Source: Sceloporus undulatus
Taxonomy: Eukaryota > Chordata > Lepidosauria > Squamata > Phrynosomatidae
Assembly (NCBI RefSeq): GCF_019175285.1
Contig: NC_056523.1
Location: 204,875,000 to 204,938,999 of the forward strand
Direction of reading: 5' to 3'
DNA length: 64,000 nt
In this document: piece by piece, positions 11,770 through 20,945 of the stretch
How the letters are laid out: every line of letters begins with the position of its first letter
Numbering within the stretch: the first letter of the stretch is position 1
The notes under the pieces: generated by a model
What the model saw: only the letters and a program-made list of their open reading frames with translations
What the model was told of the DNA's origin: nothing
Database searches by the model: none
Program-made: the position numbers and the translations under genes

Positions 11770-11794
11770 NNNNNNNNNNNNNNNNNNNNNNNNN
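11770..11794. other. assembly gap, 25 N
   Basis: Run of 25 undetermined bases; the following contig is the right arm of the inverted duplication. Confidence 0.99.
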
Positions 11795-12789
11795 GACGTT
11801 GAGCTATTCCTTTTGTTTCATTTTTAAATTTTGCAGCAGTTTGGCAGCTATGTGATCACTGAATAGTCCGGTTGGTTGTTGGGCAGAGAAGTGGCTCCTG
11901 AACCTGCTATAGCTGTTTTATCTTGATCTACTCAAAACAAGCTAAGATCACAGATAATGGACCTCTTTCGGCCTAAGAGAAGACATGTGTTCCTGGTCAG
12001 TCAAAAGTTGGACCAAAGAACAGGAATGTGGGGTTGCCTTTGGAATTGCTTGGAAAATCCGTGTGGATCCAAATATATGACTAGCCACCATGGGTGCAAG
12101 TTGGTAAGGACATGTGACAGGGCCTTTGCCATGCTCTCCTACCAGTGGATATATTGAAGAATTCCCTTCTAGCAGAGTTTAGGCTGACTTTTTTTTGCTC
12201 TCCCACCTGTCGGCAAATATACTATAGCTTTATCTATAGCCAGGTCTTGGGTTATAACTGGTTACTGTGGAAGGGTTGTTTTAAAATGGGAGTGGTGCGT
12301 ATTTCATTGTCATTCTTACGTTTGAACAATGTTTTAGCATTCAGGTGTTTTAATATGTGCTGGTTTTTAAATAGGTATTAGTATAAATTTTGCACCTGTA
12401 CATTTGAAGGGTTAAGGATATCTCCTGCTATGTGTTAAGCTGCTCACTGTATAAATCTCCACACATCCCTTGCTTGCATTATCTATCTTTGTTAGACAGA
12501 CTTTCCCCTTTGGAACAGATATGTACATTGCTAGGAGACAGTGATATTTTCATTACTATGTGTGGTGAGTGTGCCTTCAGGTACTAAATTTGCTTTGGTT
12601 GCTAGAAAATTCATTACACCCACAAGGAAAGAAGAAGAGAAGGGAAAAGACTAGCAGCATATTATAGACATGGTCTTTTGCCTTTTGAATCTATGTTTTA
12701 ATATTGGGAGAGAGATTATGTATCTTTTGTACTAGAAGGCAAAGTTTATTATTATGTTACTTTTAAGACCTTTCTAAGGAGGCTCTTCT

Positions 12790-13090
12790 TTCTGTTCCAT
12801 CCCCCCACAAACACATTTGATGGGAACACAGAGAGGACCTTCTCAGTGGTTGCCCCCAGGGTCTGGAAAATCTCTTCCAGAGAGTTTTGACTGATGCCCT
12901 CCTTGCTCCCTTTTCATAGGAAGGCAAAAGAACTTTTGGTTTTTGGCAGGTCTTTGAGAGCTGATGCCCATGGGATAAGGACCTTTCAGATGTGCTGTAT
13001 TATTTGTGTTCTTTTTTTTGTGTTTATTATTATTAGTCTATTATATATTTATTTTTTGTATGAACATAAGTTGTGAAGCTGTTGTCTTTT
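12790..13090 (+). mobile_element. L2/CR1-type LINE C-terminal fragment, right-arm copy
   Basis: The DNA reads RTFSVVAPRVWKISSRE, then after a frame change PSLLPFHRKAKELLVFG. These are the APRLWN...LPxEIR and FRRxLKTxLF blocks at the end of L2/CR1 proteins. An AT-rich 3' UTR follows, interrupted by the GC-rich MITE; the LINE tail resumes after it at about 13618-13690 (cctcagaaaaagggttggat and an AT-rich end). Confidence 0.6.
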
Positions 13091-13098
13091 TAAACTTT

Positions 13099-13617
13099 GG
13101 CCGGTTACAGACCGGCACTTTAGTGCGTGACGAGCACGCACTGGGTTACAAAAGGGCGGTGCTTCCGCACCACCCTAACCCTAGTGCGTGCTCGTCATGC
13201 ACTAAATGGCGGTGGCCCTTCCTATGGCCGCCGCCGTTGAGGACGTCACGGCCGCGCCGCTTCTAGATGGGCGGCGCGGGACGTGATGTCCTGCTCCGCG
13301 CCAGGCGCTTAGTGCGCCCTGAAACACGGAGCGGTTTAGTTCGCTGGCGCAGCCTTCAGACGGCTGTGCCCAGCGGACTAAAAGAGAAAGGGGCCAAGCG
13401 GCCCCTTTCTCTTCTCCCCACCGCCACGGGTGTCCTTGGGCTTGAAGCCCCAGGGACACCCCTTTTCAGGCTGCGGGGAAGCGGCGTTTTGCTGCTTCCC
13501 CGCAGCCTGAAAAGTGGCGGATCGGGGCCTCAACGGTGCGCGTCTGCACGCTGAGGCCCGATACCCCGGGGAAAGGGGCGGGTGCAGACCGCCCCAAATG
13601 GGCGGTCTATAACCGCC
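13099..13617. mobile_element. GC-rich hairpin MITE (family G), right-arm copy
   Basis: The ends ggccggttacagaccggc and gggcggtctataaccgcc are inverted repeats of one another with few mismatches. The same chain of internal stems as at 6731 is present in mirrored order. Superfamily not determined; no clear target duplication was found. Confidence 0.65.
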
Positions 13618-13695
13618 TTTGTCAATCACCTTAAGCAGCACTTAGGTCCCACCTCAGAAAAAGGGTTGGATATTTATTATTTTTATTTTCTTATT

Positions 13696-14111
13696 TACTG
13701 TATATACTCATGTATAAGTCTAGAAATTTTAGTCCAAAAATGACCTAAAAAAACTGTGTTGACTTATCCACGGGTCATTGTAAGTACTGTACTTTAACTC
13801 CTATCAAAAAAGGAACCATCCCCTTGTGAAAGATGAGAATTTATTCTCTTCTTGGATCACCTAAAAAGAAGCATCACCTCCCTCTACTATCTCATCCATC
13901 CAGCCTTTAGGGTGAGCACAAACAGTTATGCCTGTCAAAAAAATTTAAGTTCTTTAGTACTGTTTTCTTTGCTTCATCCTTTACATTCTTTGTTATATGC
14001 TGCAAAGTTTTACCCTTGACCTATCCACAGGTCACATCAAAATCCATAATTCTGGCCCCAAAACCTGCCCTCGACTTATACATGAGGTTGACTTATAGTC
14101 AAGTATATATG
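13696..14111. mobile_element. MITE family A, right-arm copy, both ends
   Basis: The left end tactgtatatactcatgtat followed by aagtc pairs with the right end gacttatagtcaagtatata. Inside are gacttatccacgggtcattg and ctcgacttatacatgaggtt, i.e. the end motif is repeated subterminally in both orientations. About 415 bases. Confidence 0.65.
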
Positions 14112-14149
14112 GTTGGTATTTTCAGCCATTTAGGTATTTAGGTATTTTA

Positions 14150-14505
14150 GGTATTTAGGGATGTGGTGGCTCAAATTATTAAGACACTGACTCTGTTGAG
14201 TGCAAGATTGGCATATTGGCAGTTCGAGGCCCAAATGCCACATGATGGGGTGATCTCCCATCACTAGTCTCAGCTTCTACCAACCTAGCAGCTTGAAAGC
14301 ATGCAAACACAAGTAGATAAATAGCTACCACTCCAGTGGAAAGGTAAACAGTGTTCTGTGCAATCATGCTGGCCACATGATCACAAAGTAGTTTCTGACA
14401 ATACTGGTTCTTTGGCTTAGTAATGGAGATGAGCACTATCCCCTATGGTCAGACACAACTTGACAACCTTGTCAACAGGGAATACCTTTACCTTTAGGTA
14501 TGCTC
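14150..14505 (+). mobile_element. second tRNA-derived SINE family, right-arm copy
   Basis: The head gatgtggtggctcaaattat and the B-box-like ggcagttcgaggccc are at 14162 and 14217. The body has gatcacaaagtagtttctg and the tail gacaaccttgtcaacaggg. It mirrors 5905-6228. Confidence 0.7.
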
Positions 14506-14509
14506 TTAG

Positions 14510-14685
14510 GTTGTTGTTGTGTTCATTTCCAACGTATGGCAACCTTCCCAAAAATATTGGATTTCTGGGGCTGAGAGTGTGGGATTTGCCCAGGATCACC
14601 CAACTGGTTTCCATGGCCAAGCAGGGAATCCAAGCTTGATCTCCAGAGTCGTAGTCCTATACTAAAACCACTATACCAGGCTAGC
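14510..14685 (-). mobile_element. tRNA-derived SINE with CAA tail, right-arm copy
   Basis: Plus-strand order is gttgttgttgtgttcatttc, gggatttgcccaggatcacc, ctccagagtcgtagtcctat and accactataccaggctag. It mirrors 5728-5896. Confidence 0.7.
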
Positions 14686-16539
14686 TTCTCTTTTATAAAC
14701 CTTAAGCAAATTCTATATTTTGAATTTTATTATATGTTCTGCATTTTGTTTCAGTGCACTAAATTGTAGTGGCTCATGGCTATAAACAAAGTTACAGGTT
14801 GCATCAACAGGATATCTTATTTAATTCTTTTTTAAATAGTTTTATCATAATGATTGTTTCAGTTGTATTTAGCTTTAATCGCTGTTTGAAAAAAGCAGCA
14901 TATAAATAAACATATAATGATTTTTTTTTGGAGGGGGGCACAATTCCAGTGGTGGATGAAGCCAAAGACAAAAGTATGGGGCATATTTAAGGCTCTTACT
15001 TCCAGGATGTAAACCTTAGGAGAATTATTTTAGCCTTTGAGTAGCAGAAAAAGACTGACATCAAAACAGAGCAACAATCAACAGTGGTACCATCAGGAAG
15101 ATGTCACTGGGGGATCCCAGTAGGCTAGACTGGGATTCCAAGAGAGGCAGACTCGTATCCAGGGCCCAGATTCAGTTACCAGCAGTTGCTATTCATACAA
15201 CTAAAAAGGATGGCTGGCATCCTGTTAGTGGGTTATGATGCTGTAAGTTGGACTTACACCAATGTAATTCACATTTCTGGTTGTTGTTGAGGTTAGAATT
15301 CTCTACTGATGACACATTGCCTTCCCATATCTATCTGTATCTTTTCTCAGCTACATCTCCAACTTGGCCATTTCTTGGCTCACGGGGAGCTGTTGGGTGG
15401 CCGTAAAGGTCAGCAGAAAAATGTCTAACTATCCTGAACACACAGCAATGATATCATCCACAGGACCAATAGAGGACCTCCTCAAAAATGGGTACACTGT
15501 GCATTCAGCTATAGGAAGATTGCTGGACATTTGATTGATCCTCCCACCTGCTTTCCATGCTGGGGGACTGCAGCTGAAAAAGTGGGGTTGGGTGTTGACA
15601 GGAGACATAGCATAACTATTTATGACATCTACATCTTCTGATCTAGCGTTGTGGCCAATATTAAAAGTTCACTAGATGGGTTGGAATGCAGAAGACATTC
15701 ATCACCTATACAACCATTTGATCCCAATCTGGACTACTTGTACACATCAGCAGTTCTCTAATGACACATTAGCATTTTTAAAAAGGAATAACTACCTAAA
15801 TTTCCATGTTTACTTCTTGTAATGTGCTTTCCTATAGCCTCTCACTTGATAACTGTGACTAGGAATGGAGTAAAATAATAATCATTTGGTTCATTTTAGA
15901 AGGAGAGCTCACCAAATGTTGCACTTTCATGCACACAGATTACCTGTCTCTTGAAATTCATGCTTCTCCAATCTTTGCAATAAAGTTTTAAAAAGAATTT
16001 ATTAGGAAAAAGTTCAGATAAAAATGTGCACAATTGTGAAAATTTCCCTCAAAGAAGAATTTGACAAAATGGTGTGCAAAATGCATCTATTCAAGCATGC
16101 AATAACATAATGCTTACTGCTGCTAGAGATTACCAGATGGATTTTGCTCATTATTTTTAAAGAACTCAATCTCGAGCTGTATTAACAAGCAGAAAATTTA
16201 GAAACTACAAAAGAAGTCAAAGTGTGCACTTTAACGACTAAAGAGCGACAATGACCAAGTAACAAATCAACTGCATATCCTTCTGGTAGTCTTTACTTTC
16301 CTTCCAGCAGAGGGTCCCTTGCACAACTAGAGGAGCAGCTGCTCTTGCAAGTGGCAGAAAATGTGTTTTGTGGAGCAGATTGTGGATGTGGTTGTACAGC
16401 TGAAATAAAAAAGCTACAGAACAGTAGGTGGGGCAAGGAAGGGTGGCAAATAATATGAGGGTAAAAAGAAGTAAGAGAGTCAAATTTGAGGTGTAGATAG
16501 AGTCTTTAGGGCTTCGGAGAAAGAAGATGTTCAGAGGAA

Positions 16540-16655
16540 GGAACTTGCAAATCACCTCTTAGTATTCCTTGCCTAAGAAAACCCTGTGAAATTTATGGGG
16601 TCAACATAAATTGATAGGCAACACATACACACACACACACACACACAAAGCTTTA
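16540..16655 (+). mobile_element. 5S-type SINE tail with (AC)n, right-arm copy
   Basis: Contains ccttgcctaagaaaaccctg, ggggtcaacataaattgat and (ac)n at 16627-16648; it mirrors 3893-4011. Confidence 0.55.
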
Positions 16656-16807
16656 TGGGATATATAAAGAGATTCAATGACCTGGGGTGTAGTGAAAGCT
16701 CAGAAAAGATGCCGTGTGTGGTACATAGGGCTATAACTCTTTGTTAATTTGTACCTGAGGGAAGCAACAAGTAATTTTAGCTGATTTTTCCCACTGTGAG
16801 AAACATG

Positions 16808-16832
16808 NNNNNNNNNNNNNNNNNNNNNNNNN
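16808..16832. other. assembly gap, 25 N
   Basis: Run of 25 undetermined bases at the end of the right arm. Confidence 0.99.
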
Positions 16833-17458
16833 GGAAAATATTTTATTATATGAATCACACTAGCTAGAATATGCTTTGCAAAAAACTGGAAAATGAGCGT
16901 TCACCCCAACAATCGATGGTGGTTATGAAATTGTATAAGGGATTGCCGCTGGACAAAACACTAACACACGTGATGAGGAACATAGCAGAAGTAGAAAGGA
17001 TTGGAAGAATGCGAGGAAAGGAAACTAGAATTTTTAAGACAAGATGGGGAGAAGTTGTTGTAATAAAGGAATAGGAGCAACGGTTTGCTTAAATAATGTA
17101 ATTTAGGATGGGCTCTACAGTTTACATAGTCTACAAAAGAGGAAAAGTTAATTTTCCACAATAGCAAAGATTGTAGGAAGGAAGTGGTACGATAGGACTG
17201 AATGCTAAAGAAAATGTAAAGACGAAGCGAACGAGGTACCTTAAGTTTGCCGCTAGACGAAAGGAAACTATATGGATAAGCAAAAGATCCGAAACGTAGA
17301 AATTGCTGATTAGGCTTGATTAGGTTAGGTTTAGTGAGATAATGTTAGCTAATTATGAGAATTATGTTTGTAAGGGTTGTACAGTATCTCTATTTTTAAT
17401 GTATGGTGTTACTAAATGTATGATTGATGTTTTGCTTATTAATAAAGTTTTTTTTTAA
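16833..17458 (+). mobile_element. L1 LINE 3' end (ORF2 C-terminus and UTR)
   Basis: Just after the gap the DNA reads ARICFAKNWK in pieces, then KLYKGLPLDKTLTHVMRN, IAEVERIGRMRGKETRIF and KTRWGEVVV before a stop near 17074. This is the C-terminal block of L1 ORF2 (WKxxxxPTxxEW ... LTxxxR ... FxxxW). A 3' UTR of about 380 bases ends at ttaataaagttttttttt, with the AATAAA signal. The 5' part is cut by the gap. Confidence 0.75.
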
Positions 17459-17880
17459 AGTCCACATTTTGATATGTTGTCCTACAATTTTTCCCGGTTT
17501 GAGGTCCTGCCTTAAGGCAACCCTAGATGTAGGGAACTGGGGGGAAAAGAGGGGTATTTCCCCCCAGGCGCCAGCGACCAGTCCCCTATTTGGCCCATTG
17601 ACTACCAACTCTTGCTTCTTTCCTGGAAACAACCGAGCCATAGCTAAGATCTCACAGATTGGCCTAACCACCAGGAACCCATGATGATACCGTCTTCAGT
17701 GTTGGCTCCCAGCAGTATCCTTGAGCCAACTCAGAACTCATTTTTTCAGGACAAATAATGAATGAGATCTTGACAGAAAGAATTTTATCACCATTGAGGT
17801 TAAATTACATTGATATGGAATCCCGACAGTGATCTCCTCCCCTAAAAAATAGACGTAGCGGGATGGGGGAAATGTAAAAT
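17459..17880. other. no gene or clear repeat recognised
   Basis: Unique-looking sequence with a g/c-rich patch at 17538-17590. No coding features. Confidence 0.4.
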
Positions 17881-17882
17881 TA

Positions 17883-18102
17883 CACTCAGCCCTCCACATT
17901 TGCTGAGGTTAGGGCACGGACCCCCGGGAAATGCAGAAAAACTGCAAATAAACAAAACACTTGTTTTTATCCTGAGAGAACACCATCTCGGAATCTCTAG
18001 GCCTCCAGTGCACACTCTGTGGTCACCATCTGCTAGACCTTGACCATAGAATTAAGCTGGAGAGCTACAAAATGCCTAGTGATTGTTCTCTCTAGGAATC
18101 TC

Positions 18103-18135
<33 letters not shown>

Positions 18136-18274
18136 ATCCTTCAGTGCGACTTTTGCTTACTGTTGTCCACAATGTTGCATTGGAGGACCTTGGATATCCT
18201 AGAGAGAACAATACTAAAATCCATGAATAATCAACTACCAAAAGTCAAAAGTCGCAAATGTGGAAGGCCGAGTG
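17883..18274. mobile_element. MITE T2 (Tc1/mariner-like) with TA target sites
   Basis: The ends cactcagccctccacatttgc and gcaaatgtggaaggccgagtg are inverted repeats with two or three mismatches. TA lies directly outside both (17881-17882 and 18275-18276), the target duplication of the Tc1/mariner group. A T-run of about 31 (18104-18134) sits in the middle. Confidence 0.8.
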
Positions 18275-18328
18275 TACAAATGATATCCACATTGACTGAG
18301 TTGGAGGGAGGAAGGACTCAACACTTTA

Positions 18329-18532
18329 TGTGCCCTCAAATAATTCTTAGGGTGACCGTAATGTGAAGGACGGGTTTCTTGGCAAGAGTGTTCAAAGGCG
18401 GGTTTGCCATTGCCTTCCTCTGATGCGAGCGTGTGTGACTTGCTAAGGCACTCATGGATTTCCATGGCTGCGTGGGGATTTGACCCTGTTCCCAGGCTCC
18501 TAGGCCAACACCCAAACCCTCATCACACTAGC
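18329..18532 (-). mobile_element. tRNA-derived SINE, reverse strand
   Basis: Order is tgtgccctcaaa, cttagggtgaccg, gggtttcttggcaagagtg, tttgccattgccttcctctg, tgtgtgacttgctaaggcac and the head complement ggctcctaggccaacaccca. It is the family of 5728 with a complete body. Confidence 0.7.
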
Positions 18533-18535
18533 TAA

Positions 18536-19302
18536 ACACAGGCGCCATCAAATTTCAGTTTCCTCTATGCTGTGTATAGGGTTGTTTTTTAAGTGGAATC
18601 GGTGACTCCCAGGGAAACCACCTATCCCATTCTTAACACAGACATCCAGATGAATTTATGTTGTTCATGAATCAGAAAATAGTAATTCTTTTTTTCAAAT
18701 TATGCTTTTCAAAATTTGCTCTCTTATCCTTATTTTTACATGTGAAATAAATACAGGTAACTATTATGAGGGTGTGTTCTACATTTTTCCTGTTCCATAT
18801 AAAAAGATATAGATGGTATGTGGGTTATAGTATCTTACTTAGTTACTTGAGATAACAATCTGATAAGGAGTTTTAGAGTGGGGCAATAGAAAAATAGTTG
18901 GGGAAGTTTAGCTATTTGCTGAGTTACACTAGAGAACTAGAAACAAGTCTACTTTTCAGTTCTGAAAGGGACTGAAGCAATCCAGTTCTTAAAATATAGA
19001 GATTGAGCTTGTCTTAGTGATGGGAGATTGACACTGCATGGTCAGGTGGCCCAATTTTTTTGACACTTTTTATATGATATCCAACCTCACTTTTGGAAAC
19101 ATGCCTAAATTCTTTTCTACAGAGATATCCTGTACCAGGGAGTCGAAAAGTCGCTTTCCGAAAGGGAGTATCGCATTGGTTGCAGGCAGCCTCACGGACG
19201 CAACCTTTCAATTTCTGGCAGAACTGCTGATCCAGAGTCCCTACACGAAAATGCTTATATGATTATTTCTCCTGCACTTAATACTCTTCCTAACAATTTG
19301 TC
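18536..19302. other. no gene or clear repeat recognised
   Basis: AT-rich filler; the open frames at 19014-19262 on both strands are short and unsupported. Confidence 0.4.
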
Positions 19303-19357
19303 CTTCTTCTTCTTCTTCATTCTTCTTCTTCTTCTTCTTCTTCTTCTTTTCTTCTTC
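19303..19357. repeat. (TTC)n microsatellite
   Basis: Tandem ttc/ctt over about 55 bases with one tcat interruption. It creates a spurious poly-Lys/Glu frame on the minus strand. Confidence 0.9.
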
Positions 19358-19366
19358 TTCCTGTGG

Positions 19367-19597
19367 GTCCTTGTTATCTGCTGGGTTTGGTCCAGGATCC
19401 CCTGTGGCTAGCAAAATCCATGGATAACTCAAGTCCAATAATACAAGGTGGTTGGTATTTTTGTTGTGTTGTTGTTGTCGTTGTTACTGTGGGTCCTTGT
19501 TCCACTGCTGGGGTTTGGGTTCCAATGAGTCCCCCCGCATATCAAAATCCATGGATGCTCAAGTCCAATTAAATTACAATATGGTTTGGTAGCACAC
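19367..19597. mobile_element. two Tigger-like MITE half-copies in tandem
   Basis: The motif set gggtccttgtt, tgctgggtttggtccaggat, caaaatccatggat and ctcaagtccaat occurs at 19369-19440 and again at 19489-19570. It is the right half of the family also seen at 49350 and 20345. A (gtt)n tract separates the two. Confidence 0.6.
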
Positions 19598-19789
19598 CCC
19601 TCCCTCCAATACAGGCCCCTTGGGTACTCTTCCTGCCTGAACCAGGGGGATCTGCAGGGGAGCTTCTTCAGCTGTTGGCAACTCCTGTGTAGGAACACCT
19701 GTGGCGCCTGATCGCTTTAACATCTTCTAGGAGGGATGGGGTGCTGGTGAGGGCGGCACACTCATAAGCCGGCTTGCAGACCCCTCCCT

Positions 19790-19935
19790 CCATCTTTTTT
19801 TTTTTTTTTCCCTTTTTTCTTTTTTCTTTTTCCTCCCCTTCTCCTTCCTTTCTTTTCTTTTTTTTTTTTTTCTTTTTTTTTTTTTTTCTTCTTTTCTTTC
19901 TTTTTCTTCTTTTTTTTTTTTTTTTCTTTTTCCTC
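19790..19935. repeat. T/C-only polypyrimidine tract
   Basis: About 145 bases are almost purely T and C on the plus strand, with T runs up to 15. The long open frames here (poly-Phe, poly-Lys) are artefacts of composition. Confidence 0.95.
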
Positions 19936-20043
19936 AGCCCCCCCCACGGAGGACTCTGCTTGCTGAAACCAAGGGACGCTTGCAGAAGCTGCCGCAAGTG
20001 CGCAGTTTATGGAATTACTCCATATGTGCCCTACAACTGCGTT

Positions 20044-20587
20044 CACGGCCTCCTCCCCTTTCCGCCCCGGACTGACGTCTGTGCTATTTGTTTTGCTTTG
20101 CGCCCCAATACTTGGTTTGTGTTATCGCCCTGAGGACGCACCGAAGTGGGGATAAGTGGGTTTGTGTATGTGATTGGAAAAGTTTGTGATAGCTTGAGGA
20201 ATTCCTTAATATCGGTCTCCTCCCCCTATTACTTATGTCAACACCACTGGTTATTGGGATTGGTGGGGAGGTGGGGTGTATTGTGAATTTTGATCGTGTT
20301 GACGGAAGCTCAAATTGAAGTATTTGTGGGGCAAAGGGAGATACAGTCGGCCCCTTCTTATACCCGTATTTTTATACACGGATTTAAGCAACATGTTTGA
20401 AAATGTTCCCAAAAAGTATAAAATTTACATTGATTTTCCATTTTTATTAGGGACACCATTTTGGTATGTCATTTCTACTTACTGGACTTGAGCATACACG
20501 GATTTTGTTATAACGGGGATCTTGGAACCAAACCCCCAGCGTATAAACAAGGATCCCACTGTTATGCGGTAAGAGGGTGGAATACAA
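20044..20587 (+). promoter_or_regulatory. L2 5' monomer 1 (interrupted by a MITE)
   Basis: About 326 bases without the insert. It shares with monomer 2 the words atttgttttgctttg, acttggtttgtg, ttttgatcgtgttgac, agctcaaattgaagta and aagggagata. Repeated 5' monomers of LINEs usually carry the promoter; that role is inferred here. Confidence 0.6.
20345..20560. mobile_element. Tigger-like MITE inserted in L2 monomer 1
   Basis: It begins cagtcggccccttcttatac and ends acaaggatcccactg, flanked by TA on the left and TTA on the right. The second monomer (20911-20925, gggagatatacggtagg) is the same site without the insert. Inside are ttggaaccaaacccccagcg and ggacttgagcatacacggat, typical of Tigger-like MITEs. 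Confidence 0.8.
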
Positions 20588-20945
20588 TCGCCGGCTCCCT
20601 CCCCGTTTCTGACCCAGGGGGGAAAAAACTCGGCATATGTGCATTTGTTTTTGCTTTGTGTCCCAAGACTTGGTTTGTTGTTATCGGCACCTGCGGAGCA
20701 CGAACTGGGATAGTGGGTTGTTGTAGTGACTGGTAAGTTGTGATTGTGTGAGGAATGTCCTTAAATGCCGTTTCTCCTCCAGCTTTTAATTATGGTCACA
20801 CCCAACTGGTTATGGTATTTTCTCTTTTCGGTGGGGGATGTGGGGTGTTGTTGTTATTTGTATTTGTGCTTTTGATCGTGTTGACAGAGCTCAAATTGAA
20901 GTAGGTGGGACAAGGGAGATATACGGTAGGAGGGTGGAATCCAAT
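20588..20945 (+). promoter_or_regulatory. L2 5' monomer 2 (uninterrupted)
   Basis: About 355 bases, aligned to monomer 1 from the c/t-rich start (ccggctccctccccgtttct) to aagggagatatacggtagga. The endonuclease region begins shortly after. Confidence 0.6.

Larger units (their letters stand above)
11795..16807. repeat. right arm of 5-kb inverted duplication (entire contig between gaps)
   Basis: It is the reverse complement of 3747-8577, starting at the first base after one gap and ending at the last base before the next. Because the match covers the whole contig and nothing more, the simplest reading is that a redundant (other-haplotype or unmerged) contig was placed here inverted. The stretches 11795-12790 and 14700-16530 contain no gene or repeat that I recognise beyond what mirrors the left arm. 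Confidence 0.9.

Noticed and set aside
19762-20133. Open frames rich in Lys/Glu or Phe
   Set aside because: They are the translation of the T/C-only tract at 19790-19935.
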